Positions 1-6,444 of a DNA stretch of 8,901 nt are shown one piece after another. The position numbers and the translations under genes are program-made. Under the pieces are notes generated by a model that saw only the letters and a program-made list of their open reading frames with translations, made no database searches and had not been told where the DNA came from. The first letter of the stretch is position 1; each line of letters begins with the position of its first letter. Source of the DNA: a bacterium (lineage in GTDB: Bacteria > Acidobacteriota > Blastocatellia > Pyrinomonadales > Pyrinomonadaceae). Where the stretch lies: NCBI GenBank assembly GCA_029945985.1, contig JAQSDP010000013.1:1-8901 (forward strand), in the 5' to 3' direction.

Positions 1-602
1 AGCGCGACTATCCCTCTTTTTTTGAGCCATCCGCAAAACCAACACCCTAAAAGGAGGTTTATGCTGACATTAAGGTAGTTCGCGAGCATTGCCGGGTAAT
101 AGAATGTCGACTGAACACGGGGGTAGTTGCCGGCCGGCAATGATCCATAATGGTGCAGAAATAATTCGTGCCACGCGTTCGATCGGTCGACGTAAAACAG
201 ACACACCGTAATTACGCCGATCCCTGAAACAATGCTGCTAGCGGTGAGCCACGTGAATATAGCTGCTCGCAATGTGCTGCGATCTCGAACGAAATGGTTT
301 ACAAGAAGTGGGAGAGAGATCAAGTAAAGCTCGCCAGCTAACTTGAGACCGCTGGATGTCCGGCTTTGCGAGAAGAACGTTGATAAGCAAAGGGCGGCGG
401 CATATGCCAAGAGAAACAAATACGAGTTATCGAATTTGAATAAAAGCGACTTATGTAGCAAAAGGATCAGGAGGACCAACGCCGTGGGGAGGAACACGGA
501 GTCGGCGAGCGACACCCTCAACCCGCCGATGAAAATCGCCGGTTGGGCAAAACCGAGAGAAAAAATAAAAAGCAAAAAAAGACGTGTCGGCCACGAGTTC
601 AC
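1..602 (-). CDS. O-antigen ligase/polymerase family membrane protein, N-terminal part (runs off left edge)
   Basis: This is the 5' part (200 codons) of a gene that leaves the window at its left edge. The reading frame is open from a GTG at 602-600 to base 1, and an in-frame TAA at 620-618 limits the start. The protein is very hydrophobic, with likely membrane segments near residues 7-25, 33-54, 59-77, 88-103, 111-136 and 169-193. The stretch GNYPRVQSTFYYPAMLANYL (residues 158-177) resembles the conserved 'R..STF..P..LA.YL' region of WaaL/Wzy_C (O-antigen ligase) proteins, which join or polymerise lipid-linked glycans on the periplasmic side of the inner membrane. The GTG lies inside the stop of the SIS gene (GTGA overlap), so the two are probably translationally coupled. 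The catalytic periplasmic loop lies outside the window, so ligase and polymerase cannot be told apart. Family assignment is by topology and this motif only. Confidence 0.75.
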   Translation of the reverse strand, partial: MNSWPTRLFLLFIFSLGFAQPAIFIGGLRVSLADSVFLPTALVLLILLLHKSLLFKFDNSYLFLLAYAAALCLSTFFSQSRTSSGLKLAGELYLISLPLLVNHFVRDRSTLRAAIFTWLTASSIVSGIGVITVCLFYVDRSNAWHELFLHHYGSLPAGNYPRVQSTFYYPAMLANYLNVSINLLLGCWFCGWLKKRGIVA

Positions 603-1627
603 AATGTTTTGGTTACCTTAGCGAGCGATCGAGGAGCATCAGGGTCAAGTCCCTTCGCTTCGGCAAGATACGCAGCGAATAATTGGGCGGGGACGATGAA
701 CGGGATCGGCGAAAGGAATTCGTCCATCTCCGCTGGCATGCGGATGCTGAGCGACGAAAGCGCTGCGATTTCGTCATCATTGGTGATCGCCAGGGAATCG
801 GCGTTAAGATCTCTGAGCCTCTGCAGAAGTTCGGCATTGCTCTTTTGAGTGACGCCAGTTGGAGCAAAAAGAACGACGGGGAACCGACGTTCGACGATCG
901 CGAGCGGGCCATGAAAGAAGTCAGCCGACGAGAATCTCTCAGCAACAACGTAGCAGGTCTCCATCAATTTCAAAGCCAATTCGTATGAATTGCCATAGTT
1001 CATTCCGCGCCCGACCACTACGCAATTCTCCATAAACGTATACCGTTGCGCAATTTCTTCAACCGTTGCTTTAAGTTCGAGTGACTTCGAGGTTAGCTCC
1101 GGTATCCTATGATATTCAATTCGTTTGTCGCCGATCACCGAAGATAGCAAATAGAAGTGGAGCATCTGTCCGGTGTAGGTTTTAGTAGCGGCCACTGACT
1201 TCTCACGACCGGCGTGAATCAACAACGTCTCGTCAACAATCTTCGCCATCGTTGATTCGGCCTCATTTGTGATCCCCAGGGTAAAGGCCCCACTATCCTT
1301 TGCACTCTCCAAAACATGGTTGATATCATCGCCTTCGCCCGATTGCGACACCCCGATGACGACCGCTCGTTTGAGCCGCATTTTGGCGTTATACAGTGTA
1401 TAGACCGAGGGAGCGGCAAGTGATACCGGTATTCCAGTTGTGACTTCGAGTAAATATCGACCGAACAGAGAAGCGTTGTCGGAACTGCCGCGCGCTACTA
1501 AAACGATCAAGTCGATATCTTTCTGTCGGAGATAGTCGCCGATCTTTACGATCTTCTCTCTCTCTGCCGTGATCGTGCGTTCCAGCACTTCCGGCTGTTC
1601 GGAGATTTCCTGAAGCATTAATGACAT
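599..1627 (-). CDS. Tandem SIS-domain sugar-phosphate isomerase/deaminase (GlmS isomerase-like, NagB-II/AgaS type)
   Basis: A 342-residue protein made of two SIS domains, like the isomerase half of GlmS without the glutamine amidotransferase domain. First domain: ARGSSDNA (45-52), SQSGEGDD (94-101) and GREKSVAATKTYT (140-152) match the phosphosugar-binding loops. Second domain: VVGRGMNYGNSYELALKLME (204-223) and FHGP (238-241). The C-terminus is DPDAPRSLAKVTKTL. Aligned by spacing to E. coli GlmS, K220, E223, H239 and K337 fall on Lys485, Glu488, His504 and Lys603, so the isomerase residues appear intact. Stand-alone proteins of this form include glucosamine-6-phosphate deaminases (NagB-II) and AgaS/FrlB-like enzymes; the exact substrate cannot be read from sequence. 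It is cytoplasmic, with no signal peptide. ATG start; no clear Shine-Dalgarno. A 60-base gap upstream may hold its own promoter, and it overlaps the downstream O-antigen ligase-like gene by 4 bases. Confidence 0.9.
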   Translation of the reverse strand: MSLMLQEISEQPEVLERTITAEREKIVKIGDYLRQKDIDLIVLVARGSSDNASLFGRYLLEVTTGIPVSLAAPSVYTLYNAKMRLKRAVVIGVSQSGEGDDINHVLESAKDSGAFTLGITNEAESTMAKIVDETLLIHAGREKSVAATKTYTGQMLHFYLLSSVIGDKRIEYHRIPELTSKSLELKATVEEIAQRYTFMENCVVVGRGMNYGNSYELALKLMETCYVVAERFSSADFFHGPLAIVERRFPVVLFAPTGVTQKSNAELLQRLRDLNADSLAITNDDEIAALSSLSIRMPAEMDEFLSPIPFIVPAQLFAAYLAEAKGLDPDAPRSLAKVTKTL

Positions 1628-1651
1628 AAATTAGAATGGGATCAAAGATAA

Positions 1652-1679
1652 ATATTACCGATGTGTATCGATCGTGCAA
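1652..1679 (-). promoter_or_regulatory. Possible sigma-70-like promoter for the SIS gene
   Basis: In the 60-base gap between the YihY and SIS genes, the minus strand reads TTGCAC (1679-1674), 16 bases, then TAATAT (1657-1652). This would start transcription about 18 bases before the SIS ATG. The match to consensus is only 3/6 and 4/6, so this is a weak candidate. The gap is the longest inside the left block, which gives it some support. Confidence 0.25.
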
Positions 1680-1687
1680 AACGCAGA

Positions 1688-2608
1688 TCAATGGATCATT
1701 TCTTCGGGATCCGCGACCATGCCTTCAGCCATCAAAAGCGCGTCTTCGACTTCCCGTCGGTCCTGCATCGCTCGTAGGACAGCATTAATTGTTCCGCCTA
1801 TTACGATGACGATCGCCGTAAGGTAGAGCCACAGCATCAGGATCATCACGGCTCCAAGCGACCCGTAAGCCTTGTTATAAGAATTGAAATATTCAAGGTA
1901 AAGGCCAAACCCTCGGGTTAACAGCAGCCAAAGCAGTATCGCGACGATCGAGCCCGGGGTGACCCAGTCCCATCGATACCTTTCGAAGTTCGGCAGCAAG
2001 TTGTAGATAATCTCGCACGTGAATAGCATGGCGATCAATATCGATAGCCACTGAATGGATACTAAGACGAGGGGCGAGGTTACTTGAAAGCCGAGGTAGC
2101 CAAGCGCTGCCTGAGACGCCTGCCAGCCGTAGAAGACTATTCCCAGAACGATAGCGACCAGCAGGATGAGGAGCAACGTGATTGAGAGCGATTGCAGCTT
2201 TGTCTTCCACCACCAGCGAGTTTCGCGAAGCTCATAGACAGCATTCAGTGCGCTGCGAAGGCTATCGATACCTGCCGACGCAGACCAAAGCGTGATCGCA
2301 AGTCCGATCGTGAGCTTGCCGCCCGTACTTGATTCAATGATCTCGTCGAGCGTTTTGCGCACCAGTTCGAACGCGCTCGAGGGCATTATCTGCCGAATAT
2401 ACGTGAAGAGTTCAGCCTTCAGGCCTTCGGTTGAGTCGAGGACGATAGCGAAAAGGCTGATCAGAAAGAACAAGAGTGGGAAGAGAGAGAATGAAAAATA
2501 GAAAGCGACTTGAGCTGCTCGACTAAAGATGTCCGTCTCTATCGATTTGTCGTACAGTCCTAAAAAGAACCGTTTCCAATCGATGCCGAAGATCCGCGTA
2601 ATTGCCAC
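1688..2608 (-). CDS. YihY/BrkB (virulence factor BrkB) family inner-membrane protein
   Basis: A 306-residue integral membrane protein. Likely membrane segments lie near residues 33-58, 99-114, 138-160, 181-205, 218-236 and 250-280. Family hallmarks are visible: an N-terminal 'RAAQVAFYFSFSLFPLLFFL' (30-49), 'LWSASAGIDSLRSALNAVYE' (107-126), and the C-terminal block with TPGSIVAILLWLLLTRGFGL (217-236), the YNKAYGSLG segment (244-252) and a final helix. Length is normal for the family. The family was once called ribonuclease BN in error; its members are polytopic membrane proteins of still poorly defined function, so no reaction is claimed. The hydrophilic acidic tail (283-306) is cytoplasmic by the positive-inside rule. 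The start is the GTG at 2608, 16 bases after the LURP-one stop; no good Shine-Dalgarno is seen and the exact start is uncertain. Confidence 0.9.
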   Translation of the reverse strand: MAITRIFGIDWKRFFLGLYDKSIETDIFSRAAQVAFYFSFSLFPLLFFLISLFAIVLDSTEGLKAELFTYIRQIMPSSAFELVRKTLDEIIESSTGGKLTIGLAITLWSASAGIDSLRSALNAVYELRETRWWWKTKLQSLSITLLLILLVAIVLGIVFYGWQASQAALGYLGFQVTSPLVLVSIQWLSILIAMLFTCEIIYNLLPNFERYRWDWVTPGSIVAILLWLLLTRGFGLYLEYFNSYNKAYGSLGAVMILMLWLYLTAIVIVIGGTINAVLRAMQDRREVEDALLMAEGMVADPEEMIH

Positions 2609-2624
2609 CTTGATATATTCTGAA

Positions 2625-3212
2625 CTAGCCCCTTGAGCGTTCGAGTAGCGTCATGGTTAGAGCGCTCAGGAGTACGAGTGCCTCGTCGGCTTCGGAGACG
2701 TCGCTAAGTTTTTCGAGCTGGAAGACACCTTCGAAGAATGCCGGCTGTTTCTTTAGCCGAGCGATCTGGGAGCCGCCCGTACGAGTGATGATGTACGCCG
2801 GATTGAAAAAGTAACCTGTGAACATACCAATCACTGGGATCTCACCGATGAGTGAATCGACGACCTTGATCCAGCCATTCTCTTCGTGTATCTCCATGGA
2901 TAGAGAGCCGCTCGGATCGTAGATCTCATAATGAGCCCTAAAGATCGACCGCATTCCTTTGCGTTTGATCGCTCCGACCGATCCGCCGTGGCTATCGGTA
3001 AAGTTGTATTTCGCGGAGAAGTCCAGCATGCGATCGGCCTTTATGTTGTAAAGGTGCCGCGTCTGCTGCTCGTCTGCAAAGACGTTGATGTCTTCTTTAA
3101 GCTTCAGCAGCTTCTGCCTCACGTACCCAAGAAGTTCGCCGTTGGCGTCGCTGATATAGATCTGACTGACGAGCGTTATCAGTTTGAATGAGAGTTTCAG
3201 AGGGTAGTTCAT
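2625..3212 (-). CDS. LURP-one-related / tubby C-terminal-like (scramblase-fold) protein
   Basis: A 195-residue soluble protein with the pattern of the LURP-one-related family (tubby-like fold shared with plant LURP1 and phospholipid scramblases). Visible signs are alternating beta strands with short turns: YISDANGELLGYVRQKL (19-35), INVFADEQQTRHLYNIKAD (42-60), GSVGAIKRKGMRSIFRAHYE (77-96), IYDPSGSLSMEIHEEN (97-112), AYIITRTGGSQIARL (139-153) and FEGVFQLEKL (160-169). A hydrophobic C-terminal helix, EALVLLSALTMTLLE (177-191), fits the central helix of the beta barrel. There is no signal peptide. The ATG lies 7 bases after the alr stop, so it is surely cotranscribed with alr, and YihY follows 16 bases later. 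Biochemical role in bacteria is unknown; a lipid or membrane-related job is only suggested by the fold and by its neighbour. No Shine-Dalgarno is obvious, consistent with coupling. Confidence 0.8.
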   Translation of the reverse strand: MNYPLKLSFKLITLVSQIYISDANGELLGYVRQKLLKLKEDINVFADEQQTRHLYNIKADRMLDFSAKYNFTDSHGGSVGAIKRKGMRSIFRAHYEIYDPSGSLSMEIHEENGWIKVVDSLIGEIPVIGMFTGYFFNPAYIITRTGGSQIARLKKQPAFFEGVFQLEKLSDVSEADEALVLLSALTMTLLERSRG

Positions 3213-3219
3213 ATTGGTA

Positions 3220-4353
3220 TCAATAGTGCCTTTGTATACGTTGGCTTATACCGCACGTGATCTCGTAGGAGATCGTATCGGCGATCTCTGCAACGTTTTC
3301 GGCTCGGATCAATTCTTCACCCGACCGTCCGATTATCGTAACATCGTCGCCGACCGATGCGTCTGGAATATCCGTCACGTCGATGGTCGTCCAGTCCATT
3401 GAAATCCGTCCGATAATCGGCGATCTCGTCCCATTTATCAGAAGATGGCCCTTGTTCGAGAGCGCTCGGGGAAGCCCGTCGTGATAACCGATCGGGATAG
3501 TGGCAACTACAGTTTCCCGTCCAGCTACAAACGTCCGACCATAACCCACCGACTCTCCGACGGCGATCGTATTCAGCTGAGCGATCTTCGATTTGATCGT
3601 CATCACCTGCTTAAGCGTGGGCTGGGGAACTGCATTCGGGAGCACGTCGCCGCCGAGCCCGAATAGAAGACCTCCGATCCGGACCATCTTCAAACGTGAC
3701 CGCGGATGAACGACCGCTCCGGGCGAATTGGCCATATCGATGTACTTCGGGCGATGTCCGTAGGCGAGAAAAGTCTCGACGGCCGCTTCAAAAGCCGTGA
3801 TTTGCAGATTCGTGAAGTGGGTTGCGCCGAGGTCGTCGGCGACGGCGAAGTGGGTCATTAACCCATCGATGTGGAGACTTTCAATAGTTGAAAGTTCGGC
3901 GGCAGAGGCGGCGACATCCCCGAGGCGAATTCCGATCCGTCCCATTCCCGTATCGATCTTTACATGAACCCTCGCCGTGCTTCTCTCGCGTCGGGCCGCT
4001 TCGGCGATAGATCGAGCCTGATCGATTCGAAAGATCACCGGCGTCAGATCGAAATTAAGCAGCGCAGATTCCTGTCCCGGCCAGAATCCGCCGAGGACGA
4101 GGATAGGCTTCGTAAGACGAGTCTCGCGGAGTTCAACTCCTTCCTCTACCGTTGCAACAGCAAACCAATCGACACCCTCCGTCTCTAGCCTAGTAGCGCA
4201 TTGCACGGCTCCGTGTCCATATGCGTCGGCCTTGATGACGGCCATGAATTCTACACCTTCACCGACAAACGCCTTGACTGAGTGAAAATTGAATGCGAGG
4301 GCATCAAGATTGATCTCAGCAACTGTAGGTCTGGTGGCGGAAAGTGAACTCAT
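3220..4353 (-). CDS. alr: Alanine racemase
   Basis: A 377-residue PLP-dependent, fold-III alanine racemase, which interconverts L- and D-alanine to supply D-Ala for peptidoglycan in the cytoplasm. The PLP lysine is K41 in AVIKADAYGHG (38-48). By spacing against Geobacillus Alr, R139 (in GMGRIG), H168 (in THFA), R225 (in VRIGG), catalytic Y271 (in VGYGRTF), Y290 (in PIGYHDG) and M319-D320 are all in place, so the enzyme should be active. The C-terminus YEITCGISQRIQRHY is the usual closing motif. The common 'VRPGIALYG' reads VRIGGLLFG here, a mild variation. Length is normal. It has an ATG start, with 79 bases to the preceding carboxylase gene and only 7 to the following LURP-one gene, making it the likely head of the left block. 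It contains no MurF fusion. Confidence 0.97.
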   Translation of the reverse strand: MSSLSATRPTVAEINLDALAFNFHSVKAFVGEGVEFMAVIKADAYGHGAVQCATRLETEGVDWFAVATVEEGVELRETRLTKPILVLGGFWPGQESALLNFDLTPVIFRIDQARSIAEAARRERSTARVHVKIDTGMGRIGIRLGDVAASAAELSTIESLHIDGLMTHFAVADDLGATHFTNLQITAFEAAVETFLAYGHRPKYIDMANSPGAVVHPRSRLKMVRIGGLLFGLGGDVLPNAVPQPTLKQVMTIKSKIAQLNTIAVGESVGYGRTFVAGRETVVATIPIGYHDGLPRALSNKGHLLINGTRSPIIGRISMDWTTIDVTDIPDASVGDDVTIIGRSGEELIRAENVAEIADTISYEITCGISQRIQRHY

Positions 4354-4392
4354 CGCTCGCTAAAGTGATCTCTCAAGAATGCTGAGGTGAAC

Positions 4393-4422
4393 AAAAACAT
4401 CAACGGTCATTTCGCGACCATT
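4393..4422 (-). terminator. Weak terminator- or attenuator-like hairpin between the carboxylase gene and alr
   Basis: Reading the minus strand downstream of the carboxylase stop, AATGGTC (4422-4416) can pair with GACCGTT (4408-4402) across a 7-base loop, giving 7 pairs with one G-U. GATG and then TTTTT (4397-4393) follow. The stem is short and the T-run starts 4 bases after it, so termination would be partial at best. The rest of the 79-base gap (4354-4432) shows only a repeated TAAAGTGA (4422-4429 and 4361-4368). Confidence 0.35.
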
Positions 4423-4432
4423 AAAGTGAAAT

Positions 4433-5995
4433 CTAGAGTGGAATATTGCCGTGCTTCTTTGGAGGATTCGTGTCTCGCTTGTTTCGAAGCAAAGATAAAG
4501 CACGGATCAGCTTCGGCCGAGTCTGTGATGGTTCGATCACCTCGTCGATAAACCCGCGCTCCGCGGCTACATACGGGTTAGCAAACTTCTCGTTGAACTC
4601 ATCAACGATCCTCTTCCGCGTCTCTTCAGGATTCGTCGTGTCGCGCAATTCTTTCTTATAGAGCACACCGACCGCACCCTCGGCTCCCATTACCGCGATT
4701 TCGGCAGTGGGATATGCGAAGTTGATATCGGTCCTAATGTGCTTTGAGGCCATTACGCAGTAAGCTCCGCCATAAGCTTTCCGCGTAATGACCGTGATCT
4801 TCGGCACCGTCGCTTCCGCGAATGCGTAAAGCAATTTCGCTCCATGGCGGATGATGCCGAAATGCTCCTGGTTCACGCCTGGCAGAAAGCCGGGAACGTC
4901 CTCAAATGTGATCAATGGGATGTTAAAGCAATCACAGAATCGAACGAACCGGGCTGCTTTCACCGAAGCGTCGATATCCAAAACCCCCGCGAGAAATGCA
5001 GGTTGATTTGCGACGATCCCAACAGAATGTCCGCCGAGCCTTGCAAAACCTACTACGATGTTCGGTGCGAAATGCTCCTGAACCTCAAAGAAATAGCCTT
5101 CATCGACCACCGGATGAATGATGTCGCGGATGTCGTATGGCTGGTTGGAGGATTCGGGAACGGCGGAGTTTAGGCTCGCGTCACTTCGGTTCGACGGGTC
5201 GGTGGTCGCGACGAATGGCGGGTCATCCATGTTGTTTGACGGCATGAACGAGAGCAACTCCCGCGTGATTCTCAGCGCATGCTCGTCAGAATCCGCAGCG
5301 AAATGGGCGACGCCGGATTTTACATTGTGCGTCATGGCACCCCCCAGATCGTCCTTGGTAACATCTTCGTGGGTAACTGTCTTGATCACGTCCGGACCGG
5401 TGATGAACATATATGATGTGTCCTTCACCATCACGTTGAAATCCGTGATCGCCGGCGAATAGACTGCTCCACCGGCACAAGGGCCCATGATGCATGAGAT
5501 CTGAGGGATCACACCACTAGCTAGGGTGTTACGAAGAAAGATGTCTGCATAGCCGCCAAGGGAAACAACACCTTCTTGAATACGAGCTCCACCCGAATCG
5601 TTGAGTCCGATGATCGGCACACCCGTTTTCATCGCGAGGTCCATTACCTTGCAGATCTTCGCCGCGAAGGTTTCCGATAGCGATCCGCCAAAAACTGTGA
5701 AATCCTGAGCAAATACAAAGACCTCGCGCCCGTCGACAAGCCCGTGGCCGGTTATCACGCCATCGCCTAGATATTTCTGTTTGTCGAGCCCAAAGTCGGT
5801 CGAGCGGTGCACCACGAATTTATCGAACTCTTCGAACGAACCTTCGTCGAGGAAAAATTCGATACGCTCACGCGCGGTCATTTTGCCGCTCGACTTATGC
5901 TTTTCCACGCGAGCAGGCCCGCCGCCCTCTTCGGCTCGTTTCGATTTGTCTTTGAGTAGCTCGAGCTTGCTCATCGGCCGGGTCTCAGGTTTCAT
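4433..5995 (-). CDS. Biotin-dependent acyl-CoA carboxylase, beta (carboxyltransferase) subunit; propionyl-CoA carboxylase-like
   Basis: A 520-residue carboxyltransferase with two crotonase-fold halves. It moves a carboxyl group from biotin-BCCP to an acyl-CoA, such as propionyl-CoA to methylmalonyl-CoA. The N-terminal half carries KMTARERI (38-45), LNDSGGARIQEGV (131-143) and the oxyanion loop GPCAGGAVYSPA (171-182). The C-terminal half carries FEDVPGFLPG (364-373), the second loop RKAYGGAYCVM (405-415) and AYPTAEIAVMGAEGAV (427-442). The Asp in RTDINF (423) sits where Streptomyces PccB has Asp422, which favours a propionyl-type substrate (inference). A low-complexity insert rich in Ser/Asn/Asp (253-287) links the halves, as is common. 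The biotin carboxylase and BCCP partner is not in this window. The ORF stays open up to a TTG at 6040; the family N-terminus fits MKPETRPMSK (ATG at 5995) or MSKLE (ATG at 5974) better, and 5995 was chosen. No strong Shine-Dalgarno marks either. Confidence 0.93.
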   Translation of the reverse strand: MKPETRPMSKLELLKDKSKRAEEGGGPARVEKHKSSGKMTARERIEFFLDEGSFEEFDKFVVHRSTDFGLDKQKYLGDGVITGHGLVDGREVFVFAQDFTVFGGSLSETFAAKICKVMDLAMKTGVPIIGLNDSGGARIQEGVVSLGGYADIFLRNTLASGVIPQISCIMGPCAGGAVYSPAITDFNVMVKDTSYMFITGPDVIKTVTHEDVTKDDLGGAMTHNVKSGVAHFAADSDEHALRITRELLSFMPSNNMDDPPFVATTDPSNRSDASLNSAVPESSNQPYDIRDIIHPVVDEGYFFEVQEHFAPNIVVGFARLGGHSVGIVANQPAFLAGVLDIDASVKAARFVRFCDCFNIPLITFEDVPGFLPGVNQEHFGIIRHGAKLLYAFAEATVPKITVITRKAYGGAYCVMASKHIRTDINFAYPTAEIAVMGAEGAVGVLYKKELRDTTNPEETRKRIVDEFNEKFANPYVAAERGFIDEVIEPSQTRPKLIRALSLLRNKRDTNPPKKHGNIPL

Positions 5996-6036
5996 CGATA
6001 TTAAGTTTACCGAGAAACAGCCGCTTTGCAACAATC

Positions 6037-6408
6037 TCAAAAATCACCGAGCCGATTCGCTACTTCGCCGAAAACTCGATTTCTCAGGTTCTTCACCTGA
6101 AGTTCGGTTCTGCGAATATCTTCGAGCGTATTGTCGAGCTAGCGCGTTATCTGACCGAGCAAGCCCTGCCAGTCGCGAAGCGGGCGGGGCAGATTCGTTG
6201 AGAAGGATCTTCCAAATTCGGCCTACATCTTACTGAGAGTTGCTCAACCGCGCTGGCAGTTCGGGCGACATCGTTCGAGATGTTCTCGATCGGTCCTAAT
6301 GCGCCGTACGTTACTGCTGGTGAAATGTTGGGAAGTCTGCGTCTGGCTAAGGCCGATCCTCGCAACAAACAGGACTAACAGCGAGCTGCTCAGAATACGG
6401 TATTTCAT
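6037..6408 (-). pseudogene. Decayed gene for a small secreted/helical protein (signal peptide retained)
   Basis: The interval between the carboxylase and methyltransferase genes has no intact ORF but looks like a broken minus-strand gene. From ATG 6408 it reads MKYRILSSSLLVLFVARIGL then SQTQTSQHFTSS, a good signal peptide, and stops at TGA 6246-6244. From about 6310 a shifted frame gives protein-like NISPAVTYGALGPIENISND followed by VARTASAVEQLS. The first frame becomes convincing again from about 6170 with LRDWQGLLGQITR, a TAG at 6141-6139, then LDNTLEDIRRTELQVKNLRN and RVFGEVANRLGDF, an amphipathic helical end with TGA at 6039-6037. The simplest reading is a gene for an exported coiled or helical protein damaged by frameshifts, a nonsense codon and perhaps an internal deletion. 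I do not recognise the family. Chance open frames remain possible, since each piece is short. A sequencing error could explain one shift, hardly all lesions. Confidence 0.42.
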
Positions 6409-6413
6409 ATCTC

Positions 6414-6438
6414 AATCTGCAGGATGTAGAATCTGCAG
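6414..6438. repeat. 9-base direct repeat AATCTGCAG in the divergent spacer
   Basis: AATCTGCAG occurs at 6414-6422 and again at 6430-6438, 16 bases start to start, inside the 36-base spacer between the decayed gene (start 6408, minus strand) and the RNA methyltransferase (start 6445, plus strand). Each copy contains the palindrome CTGCAG. It could be a pair of operator half-sites or a chance duplication. No convincing promoter hexamers or Shine-Dalgarno precede the methyltransferase ATG. Confidence 0.45.
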
Positions 6439-6444
6439 AGCCAA

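Noticed and set aside
343..848. Two overlapping plus-strand open frames of 92 and 101 codons
   Set aside because: They lie antisense to the O-antigen ligase-like and SIS genes, have no domain-like pattern and no ribosome binding site. The opposite strand gives recognisable proteins.
4361..4429. Repeated TAAAGTGA (4361-4368 and 4422-4429) as an operator pair before alr
   Set aside because: Two 8-base AT-rich copies 61 bases apart, with no symmetry and with one at the carboxylase 3' end, are weak evidence. Noted only inside the terminator entry.
5996..6040. TTG 6040 as start of the carboxylase subunit, adding 15 residues
   Set aside because: The added residues (RLLQSGCFSVNLIS) do not resemble family N-termini and overlap the end of the decayed gene.
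5781..6236. A 151-codon plus-strand open frame spanning the carboxylase start and the region upstream
   Set aside because: Its first half is antisense to a clear carboxylase N-terminus and it is Ser/Arg-rich without a motif. The minus strand explains the upstream part better as a decayed secreted-protein gene.
6147..6368. A 73-codon minus-strand frame (TTG start) as an intact small gene
   Set aside because: The part before NISPAV and the part after EQLS look random, while the middle continues the protein begun at ATG 6408 in another frame. It is better treated as a piece of the pseudogene.
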